Shown here piece after piece: positions 17,069-25,684 of a stretch of DNA of 64,000 bases. The stretch is from the NCBI GenBank assembly GCA_927441425.1, contig CAKMKG010000010.1:124001-188000 (forward strand), given 5' to 3'. The notes under the pieces were generated by a model. The model was not told the origin of the DNA and ran no database searches. It saw nothing but the letters and a program-made list of their open reading frames with translations. A program made the translations under genes and the position numbers. Positions within the stretch are counted from its first letter, which is position 1; each line of letters starts with the position of its first letter. This stretch comes from an uncultured Bacillota bacterium (lineage in GTDB: Bacteria > Bacillota > Clostridia > Peptostreptococcales > Anaerovoracaceae).

Positions 17069-18904
17069 ATGATTCAGTATGTAGCCGGAGTGGATATCGG
17101 GAATGCCACAACGGAAACCGCATTAGGACAGATCCAAGACGGAAAGCTGCTGCGTTGTGTCAGTGGTATTTCGGCAACCACGGGGATCAAGGGCACGAAA
17201 GAAAATATGCAGGGAATCCGTCTCTCTTTGAAGGATGCGGCGGAAAAACTGGGCATCAATTTTGCGGATTTGGATCTGATTCGAATCAATGAGGCAACAC
17301 CGGTGATTGGTGATTTTGCCATGGAAACAATCACAGAAACCATCATAACGGAATCCACCTTGATCGGGCATAATCCGGATACGCCGGGGGGACTCGGTCT
17401 CGGAAAAGGAAGGACCATACGGATCACGGAGCTCGATGGAGCAGATAAAAATGAAAAATATATTGTTGTCGTACCGGAGGAAATCGATTTTGTCGATGCG
17501 GCAAGAATCATGAATGATAGAGTGAAGGAAGGGTATCAAATTGAGGGAGCCATCATCAAAAAGGACGATGGCGTGCTGGTGAACAACCGTCTGGATCGTA
17601 AGATTCCGATTGTAGACGAGGTGGAGATGATCGGCAGAGTTCCTTTGGGTATGCCCTGTGCCGTGGAGGTGGCGCCGCCAGGCAGCTGCATCGATCTTCT
17701 TTCCAATCCTTATGGGATCGCCACGGTGTTCGAGCTGAATACGGAAGAAACAAAGCAGATCGTCCCAATCGCAAAAGCATTGATTGGGAATCGGTCCGCT
17801 GTCGTCATAAAAACCCCTGCCGGGGAAATCAAAGAGAGAAGGATTCCCGCAGGAGAGATCATGATCCATGGTGAGCAGAAAACCTATAAGGCTTCTGTTG
17901 ATCATGGTGCACAGGAAATCATGGCGGTAGTCGGGAAGGTCAATCGGATCAAGGACGTGACCGGAACGACAGGAACCAATGTGGGAGGCATGCTGGAGAA
18001 GGTCCGCCATGAGATGGCAATTCTCACCGAACAGGACAGCAAGGATGTTTTTATCAAGGACTTAATGGCAGTAGATACCATCGTGCCCAAGGAGGTCCAG
18101 GGAAATCTGGCCAAAGAATTTGCTATGGAAAAAGCGGTGGGGATCGCGGCAATGGTAAAGACTCACAAGCTGCATATGGAGCGTTTGGCGAAGACGCTGT
18201 CGGAGGAGCTTTCCATCCCCATCGACATTGGCGGTGTGGAGGGCAGCATGGCTGTCAGAGGCGCCCTGACGACGCCGGGGACGGACAAGCCCCTGCTGGT
18301 GCTGGATATCGGAGCGGGATCCACCGATGCCTGTCTGATGGACGAAAATGGAAACACGAAGCCCATCCATCTGGCGGGAGCCGGAAACATGGTCACAATG
18401 CTCATCAGCGCAGAGCTGGGACTGGACGATTTCCGTCTGGCCGAGGATATCAAGAAATATCCCCTTGCCAAGGTGGAATCCCTGTATCATGTCAGACATG
18501 AGGACGGCAGTGTCCAATTCTTTGAAGAGGCAATCGACAGCAAGCTATTTGCGCGAACCATCATCGTAAAGCCGGCAGGCTGGAAGGCGATCAAAACAAA
18601 GAAGCCCCTTGAGAAAATCAAGCAGGTCCGAAGAGAAGCGAAGGAAAAAGTTCTGATACAAAATATTTTAAGGGCGTTGAAAAAGGTTTCCCTCACGGGA
18701 AATATCAATGAGTTTGAGCACGTGGTGCTGGTGGGAGGATCCTCCCTTGACTTTGAACTGGGAAATATGGTCACCGATGTCCTCTCCTACTATGGAATCG
18801 TCAGCGGGAAGGCCAACGTGAGAAAAACAGAGGGGCCCAGAAATGCGGTGGCTACCGGTCTCCTGCTTTCTTATCTGGAGGAAGTGAACCATGGAAAAGG
18901 TTGA
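17069..18904 (+). CDS. ddrA: Diol dehydratase reactivase, large (ATPase) subunit
   Basis: 611 aa, DdrA/PduG-like. In known systems the DdrAB complex uses ATP to release damaged cobalamin from inactivated dehydratase. The actin-like ATPase domain has GVDIGNATTETALG at the N-terminus and VLDIGAGSTDACLM near residue 410, with LVGGSSLDFELG further on. EGAIIKKDDGVLVNNRLDRKIPIVDEV and the swivelling domain blocks are typical. The ATG follows GGGAGG. This is the only reactivase pair in the window and would have to serve all three dehydratase sets. Its stop overlaps the small subunit gene by 14 bp, implying translational coupling. Confidence 0.93.
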   Translation: MIQYVAGVDIGNATTETALGQIQDGKLLRCVSGISATTGIKGTKENMQGIRLSLKDAAEKLGINFADLDLIRINEATPVIGDFAMETITETIITESTLIGHNPDTPGGLGLGKGRTIRITELDGADKNEKYIVVVPEEIDFVDAARIMNDRVKEGYQIEGAIIKKDDGVLVNNRLDRKIPIVDEVEMIGRVPLGMPCAVEVAPPGSCIDLLSNPYGIATVFELNTEETKQIVPIAKALIGNRSAVVIKTPAGEIKERRIPAGEIMIHGEQKTYKASVDHGAQEIMAVVGKVNRIKDVTGTTGTNVGGMLEKVRHEMAILTEQDSKDVFIKDLMAVDTIVPKEVQGNLAKEFAMEKAVGIAAMVKTHKLHMERLAKTLSEELSIPIDIGGVEGSMAVRGALTTPGTDKPLLVLDIGAGSTDACLMDENGNTKPIHLAGAGNMVTMLISAELGLDDFRLAEDIKKYPLAKVESLYHVRHEDGSVQFFEEAIDSKLFARTIIVKPAGWKAIKTKKPLEKIKQVRREAKEKVLIQNILRALKKVSLTGNINEFEHVVLVGGSSLDFELGNMVTDVLSYYGIVSGKANVRKTEGPRNAVATGLLLSYLEEVNHGKG

Positions 18905-19268
18905 AAACAAATCCCTTCCTGTCATCGAGATCCTCAGCGAGGCGGGCCAGCAAGGCTTGGCCGAAGCGGTGGGATATGGGATTGAAGAGGAAGGACTGCC
19001 CTATCACATTACCAGCGGAGCATTCACCCCGTCTGATGCCTATGATATTTGTCATGGGGTGGGACTTGGGGTTTCCATCCTGATCCAGGCCGGAGCGGTT
19101 TCGGTCTTTACCAGACAGCTGCAGGAGAAGAGACCTTTGTTCGATTATCCTGTCAGAAACGTGGAAATGGCAAAGGCCACCGGTAAAAATGCGGCAAGAA
19201 TCATAAAAAACAAGCCATTTATCGATTTGGACGAAATGGAGGAACAAGATGTTTCAGTTAAAAAGTGA
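18891..19268 (+). CDS. ddrB: Diol dehydratase reactivase, small subunit
   Basis: 125 aa, DdrB/PduH-like. It resembles the dehydratase beta subunit fold, which it displaces during reactivation. Visible features are AEAVGYGIEEEGLPYHI, DICHGVGLGVSILIQAG and VRNVEMAKATGKNAARIIKNKPF. It overlaps ddrA by 14 bp at its start and the YbhB-type gene by 20 bp at its end. It sits in the usual ddrA-ddrB order. Confidence 0.9.
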   Translation: MEKVENKSLPVIEILSEAGQQGLAEAVGYGIEEEGLPYHITSGAFTPSDAYDICHGVGLGVSILIQAGAVSVFTRQLQEKRPLFDYPVRNVEMAKATGKNAARIIKNKPFIDLDEMEEQDVSVKK

Positions 19269-19758
19269 AGGAATCCGCAATGGATTGATATTGGATCCCT
19301 ATGGGATCAACGGGGACAACAATAAACAGGGCGTACCGCAGCGGTCTCTGCCCTATGAATGGGAAGGCGCGCCGGAAGGGACGAAATCCTTCGCCATCGT
19401 ATTCCAGGATTATGACAACGTTCCCGATGAGGGCTTCAGCTGGCTCCATTGGCTGGTGGCGGATATTCCTGCGGCTGTAAGATCGCTGTCGGATAATGCC
19501 AGCAGAGAAGATGGCACTTTGGTGCAGGGTACAAATAGCTGGAGCATCCCCTACGGTCCCTATGGGTCGATCGATGAGGATTTGACTCATCATTACGGTG
19601 GTCCGGCTCCGGAACGCCGCCATGAATATGAGACGAAAATTTACGCGCTGGATACGTTGCTTGCCTTGCAGCCGGGATTTTATTATAATGAGCTGCTGCG
19701 TGCCATGGAGGGACATATTCTGGCCGAAGCCACGCTGAAGGGCTATTATGGGGAATAA
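19249..19758 (+). CDS. YbhB/YbcL family (PEBP-like) protein
   Basis: 169 aa with the phosphatidylethanolamine-binding-protein fold. YEWEGAPEGTKSFAIVFQDYD and FSWLHWLVADIP are the hallmark ligand-site segments, followed by GTNSWSIPYGPYG and HHYGGPAP. The physiological role of bacterial homologues is unclear. There is no signal peptide, so it is probably cytosolic. Its ribosome binding site lies inside ddrB, which it overlaps by 20 bp, so it is tightly embedded in the dehydratase operon and likely co-expressed. I cannot infer a direct enzymatic role; binding of a phosphorylated or anionic small molecule is possible. Confidence 0.88.
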   Translation: MFQLKSEGIRNGLILDPYGINGDNNKQGVPQRSLPYEWEGAPEGTKSFAIVFQDYDNVPDEGFSWLHWLVADIPAAVRSLSDNASREDGTLVQGTNSWSIPYGPYGSIDEDLTHHYGGPAPERRHEYETKIYALDTLLALQPGFYYNELLRAMEGHILAEATLKGYYGE

Positions 19759-19779
19759 AAGGACAGGAAGCTTGAAAGG

Positions 19780-20202
19780 ATGAACCATCAGAATTTCGAC
19801 AGTAAAATGAGAAATAAGATGCGCAAAGAAGTCGAAGATTTTTATAAATCATGGGTTCACAAGAATTTTCAAAAAGGCTTACGAGACGCAAGGGTAATCA
19901 TTACAGGAAATCTTGTAGTGATTATTGGCGTGGAGTTTTTGACCTACGTGGAACAGTCGATTTTAGATGATGAATACAGCAAGCAAGCGGTGGCTCATAC
20001 GAGAAGGAAGCTGGTGGAAAAGTTTTTCCCTGTTTTAAAGCAAAACCTTGAGTTGATCCTGTCACAAAAAATTGCGTACTATTTTATAGATTTTTCTATG
20101 GATGACAATATGTCCTGCATGACGATTCTTTGCGAAGGGGAGGTAGTACCCTCCTTTGACAAGGGAAAGGAGGGTAACATTGAAAAGATCGAAACGGTTT
20201 GA
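19780..20202 (+). CDS. DUF2294/MpsC-like protein
   Basis: 140 aa. The pattern LRDARVIITGNLVVIIGVEFLT, then VAHTRRKLVEKFFPVLKQNLE and YYFIDFSMDDNMSCMTIL, matches DUF2294, a family also linked to the MpsC sodium-dependent bicarbonate/membrane-potential system of staphylococci. No membrane helix is seen. The C-terminus overlaps the TTG start of the second large subunit by 23 bp. Its presence inside the cluster is unusual. The function here is unknown. Confidence 0.75.
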   Translation: MNHQNFDSKMRNKMRKEVEDFYKSWVHKNFQKGLRDARVIITGNLVVIIGVEFLTYVEQSILDDEYSKQAVAHTRRKLVEKFFPVLKQNLELILSQKIAYYFIDFSMDDNMSCMTILCEGEVVPSFDKGKEGNIEKIETV

Positions 20203-21841
20203 AGTATTGGAAAAAAGACCGATCAATCTGGACGGCTTTTCTGAGGAATGGGCAGAGGTCGGCCTGATTGCCATGGAATCGGAGTACGATCCGGAACCGA
20301 GCATTGAGATTCAAAGCGGGGTCGTGATGGAGATGGATGGAAAGCGAAGAGAAGCGTTTGATTCCATCGATCTGTTCATCGCCGACTATGGGATCAATCT
20401 GGACAATGCGGAAGCTGCAATGAAGACAGATACGCTGCAAATTGCAAGGATGCTGGTTGATGTCAATGTCTCACGGGACGAAATCCTGAAAATAACGACT
20501 GCCATTACCCCCGCCAAGATCACGAAGGTAATGAGCCATTTGAACGTTGTAGAGATCATGATGGCACAGATGAAAATGAGGGCACGTAGACGACCCTCCA
20601 ATCAGGCTCACATCACAAATCTGGAGGACAATCCGGTCTTGATGGCGGCTGATGCCGCCGAGGCTGCGCTGCGGGGTTTTTCTGAAATTGAAACCACCAC
20701 TGCCGTATCCCGGTATGCACCGTTTAATGCGCTAGCGTTACTCGTTGGCGGACTTTGCGGGAAACGAAGGATTCTTTCTCAATGTTCTCTGGAGGAAGCT
20801 TTGGAGCTGAAGATGGGAATGAAGGGGTTGACCTCTTATGCAGAAACCGTATCGGTTTACGGCACCGAGGCAGTGATGACCGACGGAGATGACACGCCAT
20901 GGTCCAAGGGGTTCCTGGCATCCATCTATGCGTCTCGAGGGATGAAAATGCGATTCACTTCCGGCACGGGAGCGGAAGTTCTTATGGGAAATACGGAAAA
21001 GAAATCCATGCTGTATCTGGAGGCCAGATGCCTGTTTTTGACCAAGGGATGCGGTGTGCAGGGTACCCAGAACGGCTCAGTCAGCTGCATCGGTATTCCG
21101 GGAGCGGTCCCCGGAGGTTTTCGTGTCATAGCGGCGGAGAATCTCATGGCTTCCATGCTGAATCTGGAGGTTGCCTCGGGAAATGATCAGACCTTTACCC
21201 ATTCCGACATGAGAAGAATGTCGAAGGTCTTTATGCAGCTGCTGCCGGGAACGGACTTTATCAGCTCCGGCTACAGTGCCATGCCGAATTACGATGATAT
21301 GTTCGCAGGCTCCAATACGGACTGCGACGACTATGATGACTGGTACATTTTACAGCGTGATATGCGCGTTGACGGCGGCATTCTCCCCATTCGGGAAGAG
21401 GATGCCATTGGGATAAGAAATAAAGGAGCAAAAGCGCTCCAGGCTGTATTTCAATATTTTGATCTGCCTGAGATCACCGAGGCGGAGGTGGAAGAGGCAA
21501 CCTATGCCTATTCCAGCTATGACATGCCGAAACGGAATATGGTGGAGGACCTGAAGGCGGCGGAACGGTTCCTGGCCGGCAATACCGGCTTTGACGTGGC
21601 GAAAGCCTTATGGGAAAAGGGCTTTCAGGACGTGTCGGAAAACGTTCTGGATATGCTGAAGCAGAGAATTACCGGGGATTACCTTCATACGGCGGCGATC
21701 TTCGATGAGGAATTTAAATTAGAAAGTGCATTAAATGATCCCAATCTTTATGAAGGACCGGGAACGGGTTACCAGATTTCTGAAGAGCGATGGAGCAAAA
21801 TGATACAGAAGGAAAACATATTAGGACCCAGTGCTCTTTAG
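20180..21841 (+). CDS. pduC: B12-dependent diol/glycerol dehydratase-type large subunit, copy 2
   Basis: 553 aa. TTG 20180 follows AAAGGAGGG and aligns with the start of copies 1 and 3 (KRSKRFE). The upstream ATG at 20156 is inside the DUF2294 gene. This is the most canonical of the three: His144, the glutamates of IETT and YAET, GTQNGSVSC (Ser at the Klebsiella 301 position) and GNDQTFTHSD (Gln at the 336 position) are all retained, together with SSGYSAMPN. It would therefore be predicted to act on glycerol- or propanediol-like substrates. It is followed by its own beta and gamma genes without a permease. It is coupled by overlap to the DUF2294 gene. Confidence 0.93.
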   Translation: MKRSKRFEVLEKRPINLDGFSEEWAEVGLIAMESEYDPEPSIEIQSGVVMEMDGKRREAFDSIDLFIADYGINLDNAEAAMKTDTLQIARMLVDVNVSRDEILKITTAITPAKITKVMSHLNVVEIMMAQMKMRARRRPSNQAHITNLEDNPVLMAADAAEAALRGFSEIETTTAVSRYAPFNALALLVGGLCGKRRILSQCSLEEALELKMGMKGLTSYAETVSVYGTEAVMTDGDDTPWSKGFLASIYASRGMKMRFTSGTGAEVLMGNTEKKSMLYLEARCLFLTKGCGVQGTQNGSVSCIGIPGAVPGGFRVIAAENLMASMLNLEVASGNDQTFTHSDMRRMSKVFMQLLPGTDFISSGYSAMPNYDDMFAGSNTDCDDYDDWYILQRDMRVDGGILPIREEDAIGIRNKGAKALQAVFQYFDLPEITEAEVEEATYAYSSYDMPKRNMVEDLKAAERFLAGNTGFDVAKALWEKGFQDVSENVLDMLKQRITGDYLHTAAIFDEEFKLESALNDPNLYEGPGTGYQISEERWSKMIQKENILGPSAL

Positions 21842-21885
21842 ACTTCAGGGTTACAGAGTACGAAGGACTTCTAGAGGTGAATGGA

Positions 21886-22467
21886 ATGAGCAATACAGAA
21901 AAAAGACTGGAGCTGGAAATCAAGGAATTGGGGACAGCGGAACCAAGAGGTGAGGCCGATGAGATCATCATAGCCGTATCTCCCTCCTTCGGCGTCCAGC
22001 AAAGGGAAACCATCGTAGGTTTGCCCCACGCCATTGTTGTGAGAGAACTGGCCGCCGGGGTGGAGGAAGAAGGCTTCAAGCCCCGCTTCGTAAAATATTA
22101 CAATAGCTCTGATCTTTGCTCCTTTGCCAATGAGGCGGCGAAACTCAGCGGGTCGGGAATCAGCATCGGGATTCAGTCCAAGGGCACTATCATGATCCAT
22201 CAAAGAGATTTGGAGCAGCTGGACAATCTGGAGATTTTCCCTCAGGCGCCTTTGTACGATGCGGAGATTTACCGCAAGATCGGGAAAAACGCGGCGCGCT
22301 ACGGAAAAGGGAACACACCGGAGCCCGTACCTACGCTGAACGATCAGATGGCCCTGGCCAAATATCAGATCAAAGCAGCATTGCTGCATATTAAAGAAAC
22401 CGAGCTGGTTGTCAGCAAGAAACCGCCGGTGGATTTAGAACTTCATATCAAGGAGGTAGCCGAATAA
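21886..22467 (+). CDS. pduD: Dehydratase medium (beta) subunit, copy 2
   Basis: 193 aa from ATG 21886, which follows GAGGTGA; the longer in-frame ATG at 21790 would start inside pduC copy 2. Family blocks are DEIIIAVSPSFGVQQRE, LAAGVEEEGFKPRFVKYY, SGISIGIQSKGT, MIHQRDLEQLDNLEIFPQ and IGKNAARYGKGNTPEP. These parallel copy 1 closely. The stop codon overlaps the start of the gamma subunit by one base, indicating coupled translation and a fixed subunit ratio. Confidence 0.9.
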   Translation: MSNTEKRLELEIKELGTAEPRGEADEIIIAVSPSFGVQQRETIVGLPHAIVVRELAAGVEEEGFKPRFVKYYNSSDLCSFANEAAKLSGSGISIGIQSKGTIMIHQRDLEQLDNLEIFPQAPLYDAEIYRKIGKNAARYGKGNTPEPVPTLNDQMALAKYQIKAALLHIKETELVVSKKPPVDLELHIKEVAE

Positions 22468-22886
22468 TGGATCGATTGCATGTGAAAAAGGATTATCCTC
22501 TGGCGGATAAACGGCCTGAGCTTATTTTGACACCCACGGGAAAGAAAATCGACCAGATCACCATGGAGCAGGTGCTGGAGGGGAATGTCACCATCGACGA
22601 CTGCAGGATCAGTGACCGGACATTGGAATATCAGGCACAGATCTCAGAATCAGCGGGAAACCGCCAAATGGCGGCAAATTTGAGAAGAGCAGCAGAACTC
22701 ACCACATTTTCCGATGAACGGGTGTTAGAGATCTATGGTGCTTTGCGGCCCTTCCGTTCCACCAAAGAGGAACTTCTAAAAATCGCAGAGGAACTGGAAG
22801 CTAAGGGTGCGGTGCTGAATGCCGCCTTTGTAAGGCAGGCAAGCGAAGTATATCAAAAGCGGAAGAAACTGAAGGGTGACAAGTAA
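22467..22886 (+). CDS. pduE: Dehydratase small (gamma) subunit, copy 2
   Basis: 139 aa. MDRLHVKKDYPLADKRPELI, GKKIDQITMEQVLEGNV, DCRISDRTLEYQAQI, ANLRRAAELTTF and RPFRSTKEELLKIAEELEAKG match the small subunit family and copy 1. The ATG overlaps the beta stop (TAATG arrangement). This is the last gamma gene in the cluster; the third large-subunit gene that follows has none of its own. Confidence 0.9.
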   Translation: MDRLHVKKDYPLADKRPELILTPTGKKIDQITMEQVLEGNVTIDDCRISDRTLEYQAQISESAGNRQMAANLRRAAELTTFSDERVLEIYGALRPFRSTKEELLKIAEELEAKGAVLNAAFVRQASEVYQKRKKLKGDK

Positions 22887-22937
22887 TCACTTAAAAAATG
22901 AAACGAAAGCTGCAATCAGAAAGAGAGAAGGATCGCC

Positions 22938-25172
22938 TTGAAAAGGTCAAAAAGATTTGAAAAACTGGATAGAAGACCGATCAATCAGGATAGCTTTGTC
23001 GCCGAATGGCCCGAGGGAGGTCTTTCTGCCATGGGCTCTCCCTATGATCCATTGCCTGGAATTCGGATCGAGGACGGACGGATTGTCGAAATGGACGGCA
23101 AAGCCTATGAAGATTTTGATTCCCTAGAGCTTTTTATTGCGGAACACGGAATCAATTTGGAGATGGCAGAGCAGGCTATGGCCTTAAAGCCGCAAGAAAT
23201 CGCCCGATGGATTGTTGATATTAACGTGAAGCGGGAAGAGGTCATTCGCATTACAACCGCAATCACGCCCGCCAAGATGCTGCAGGTAGTCAGATGCCTC
23301 AATGCAGTTGAAATGATGATGGGCCAGATGAAAATGAGAGTCCGAAGAACGCCGGCCAACCAGGCCATCGTTACAAATATAAAAGACAATCCGGCGCTCC
23401 TTGCAGCGGATGCGGCGGAAGCGGCACTGCGGGGGTTTTCCGAAATTGAGACAACCTGTGCCGTATCCAGATATGCGCCCCTGAATGCCCTATCTATTTT
23501 AGTGGGAGGACAGACCTGCAGAGGCGGGGTCCTGACCCAATGCTCCATGGAAGAATCTCTGGAGGTCAGAATGGGGATGTTGGGACTGACCAGCTATGCA
23601 GAGACTGTTTCCTTGTATGGAACAGAAGCGGCAATGGACGACGGCGACGATACCATCTGGTCCAAGGCTTTTTTGGCATCCGTTTATGCATCCAGAGGAA
23701 TGAAGATGCGATTTACCTCAGGAACGGGAGCAGAGGTGCTGCTAGGACACAGCAATCAAAAATCCATGCTGTATCTGGAGATCCTCTGCGTATATCTGGC
23801 GCGCTCCTGCGGCGCTCAGGGCGTACAGAATGGCTCCATCAGCTGTATCGGCATTACCACGGCTGTGCCGGAAGGGTTTCTCGCCATCGCGGCAGAAAAT
23901 TTAGTGGTATCCCTGCTGGATATGGAAGTTGCATCGGGGAATGACCAGACCTTCTCCCATTCAGATATGAGGAGAACGGCAAAGCTTTTAATGCAGATGA
24001 TGCCGGGTACGGACTTCATCACATCGGGCTACAGTGCCACGCCAAATTTTGACGACCTGTTCGCCGGATCCAACACGGATTGCGATGATTATGACGACTA
24101 TTATATGATTCAAAGAGATATGCAGATCGATGGTGGGATCGAGCCGATTCTGGAAAAGGATGCCATTACAGCCAGAAATAAAGCGGCGAAGGCTTGCCAG
24201 GCAGTGTTCAAGGGACTTGGACTTCCGATCATCACCGATGAAGAGGTGGAAGCTGCCACCTATGCTTATTGCAACGAAGAGATGCCCCCAAGAAATATGG
24301 CGAAGGATCTCGTGGCAGCCCAGGAATTTTTCAATCAAGGGGTGAATGCCATCGATATTGTGAAAGCACTGTATCAGGGAGGCTTTACAAGGGTTGGAGA
24401 CAATGTTTTGAAAATGCTGAAGGAACGGGTTTGTGGGGACTACCTGCAGGTTGCCACCATATTTGATAAAGATTTTAAAACCGTAAGCGGGCTGAACGAC
24501 TCCAATGATTATCAGGGCCCGGGGACCGGCTATCGTTTGCAGGGTGAACGGTGGGAGAAGCTGAAGAAAAAGACCACCGCTCTGGTGCCCGATACAATTT
24601 TAGAGAAACAGGGTGTGCTGGATAAAAAGAAGGGCTTTTACAAGCTGACCGAGGAGAGAAATGCAGAAGCCGGCGAAGCTGATGTGGTTGTCGGAATTTC
24701 TCCTGCCTTTGCAAACCGTGCTACGGCGGAAGAGATCTATCATAACCATTACCGCATTCTGGAAAAAATCCTGGAAGGTGTGGAAGAAGCCGGCATGAGT
24801 ACTGCGGTTGTTAAGATTTACCATACCGACGATCTGGCTGAAATTGCCAAGCTGAGTGCAGGCTTCAGCAAAACAGGAATTGGAATCGGCATCCAGTCCA
24901 AGGGTATGGTTCGGATCAATCATGCCGACCATATTGCGGAAGATAGCCTTGAGGTTTCCTTTCATATGCCATTCTCCAGTTTTTCCCTGTTCAAAGAAAT
25001 CGGGATCAACGCAGTGGAATACGCCCGGGGATCAAAGCCTCTACGGGTTTCCGACAAAATCAAACCGGGAGGACTGACCAGCTACCAGATCGCCATGATC
25101 AAGCTGAGCTCCGATGAAACTGCCTTTATCAACCGGAGGAAAAAACCCACCCGTATGTTACTGAACATATAA
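22938..25172 (+). CDS. Divergent dehydratase alpha-beta fusion protein, copy 3
   Basis: 744 aa from TTG 22938. Residues 1 to about 553 are a diol-dehydratase large subunit, a linker of about 25 aa follows, and residues 580-744 are a beta-subunit domain (EADVVVGISPAFAN, VEEAGMSTAVVKIYHTDDL, GIGIGIQSKGM). The catalytic histidine equivalent to Klebsiella His143 is Ile144 (codon ATC at 23367-23369), while the glutamates, GVQNGS, GNDQTF and ITSGYS motifs are kept. The beta domain lacks the HQRDL block (INHADH instead) and its end differs. No gamma gene or reactivase follows. It could be an enzyme with altered chemistry, one that borrows gamma from copy 2, or a non-catalytic relative. Confidence 0.88.
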   Translation: MKRSKRFEKLDRRPINQDSFVAEWPEGGLSAMGSPYDPLPGIRIEDGRIVEMDGKAYEDFDSLELFIAEHGINLEMAEQAMALKPQEIARWIVDINVKREEVIRITTAITPAKMLQVVRCLNAVEMMMGQMKMRVRRTPANQAIVTNIKDNPALLAADAAEAALRGFSEIETTCAVSRYAPLNALSILVGGQTCRGGVLTQCSMEESLEVRMGMLGLTSYAETVSLYGTEAAMDDGDDTIWSKAFLASVYASRGMKMRFTSGTGAEVLLGHSNQKSMLYLEILCVYLARSCGAQGVQNGSISCIGITTAVPEGFLAIAAENLVVSLLDMEVASGNDQTFSHSDMRRTAKLLMQMMPGTDFITSGYSATPNFDDLFAGSNTDCDDYDDYYMIQRDMQIDGGIEPILEKDAITARNKAAKACQAVFKGLGLPIITDEEVEAATYAYCNEEMPPRNMAKDLVAAQEFFNQGVNAIDIVKALYQGGFTRVGDNVLKMLKERVCGDYLQVATIFDKDFKTVSGLNDSNDYQGPGTGYRLQGERWEKLKKKTTALVPDTILEKQGVLDKKKGFYKLTEERNAEAGEADVVVGISPAFANRATAEEIYHNHYRILEKILEGVEEAGMSTAVVKIYHTDDLAEIAKLSAGFSKTGIGIGIQSKGMVRINHADHIAEDSLEVSFHMPFSSFSLFKEIGINAVEYARGSKPLRVSDKIKPGGLTSYQIAMIKLSSDETAFINRRKKPTRMLLNI

Positions 25173-25329
25173 ATTGATGCATTTACTTTTTCAATTATTA
25201 GACGGCGCGCAGCAAGAGGGATTAGCAAAAAAGTACTTGCCTATAATGACAACTTGTGCTACTATGTAATAGCTATCGTTTAGAATTAAGTAAATTTAGA
25301 TAGATACTATTCGGAAAGAGGTGAAAAGC

Positions 25330-25530
25330 ATGAAGGAAGGAATCCACCCAGATTTTAAGGAATGTACAGTTACATGTGCATGTGGAAACACATTTGTTAC
25401 AAAATCGACTAAGGAAGAACTTAGATTGGATGTATGCTCTGCTTGTCATCCGTTCTTTACGGGACAGCAAAAATTTATCAATCGCGGCGGCCGTGTGGAA
25501 AAGTTCAAGAAAAAGTTCAATATCGATTAA
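25330..25530 (+). CDS. rpmE: 50S ribosomal protein L31 (zinc-binding type)
   Basis: 66 aa. [16 protein letters not shown] and [24 protein letters not shown] (given here as two parts, CSACHPFF and [15 protein letters not shown]) are typical of the C+ form with four zinc-ligand cysteines. ATG 25330 lies 6 nt after AAAGAGGTG; the in-frame GTG at 25321 overlaps that site. A weak promoter (TTGCCT, 17 bp, TACTAT) may lie at 25237-25265. rpmE normally follows rho; here the 12.6-kb dehydratase cluster separates it from rho-prmC. Confidence 0.95.
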   Translation: MKEGIHPDFKECTVTCACGNTFVTKSTKEELRLDVCSACHPFFTGQQKFINRGGRVEKFKKKFNID

Positions 25531-25540
25531 TAGCAAAATT

Positions 25541-25570
25541 AACTGGAAATTCTGATTTCCAGTTTTTTTT
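25541..25570 (+). terminator. Intrinsic terminator after rpmE
   Basis: AACTGGAAAT (25541-25550) and ATTTCCAGTT (25555-25564) form a 10-bp stem with a TCTG loop, followed by a run of T. Confidence 0.9.
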
Positions 25571-25684
25571 CGGTTAATTTCATGATATAATTGTTGGGAT
25601 TTATATGAGCGGCTGACTGAAAAGCAGGGAAGCCGAATGTTCAGCAGAACCAAATTAGTCGATAGATTAGGAGTTGAAAAAATA

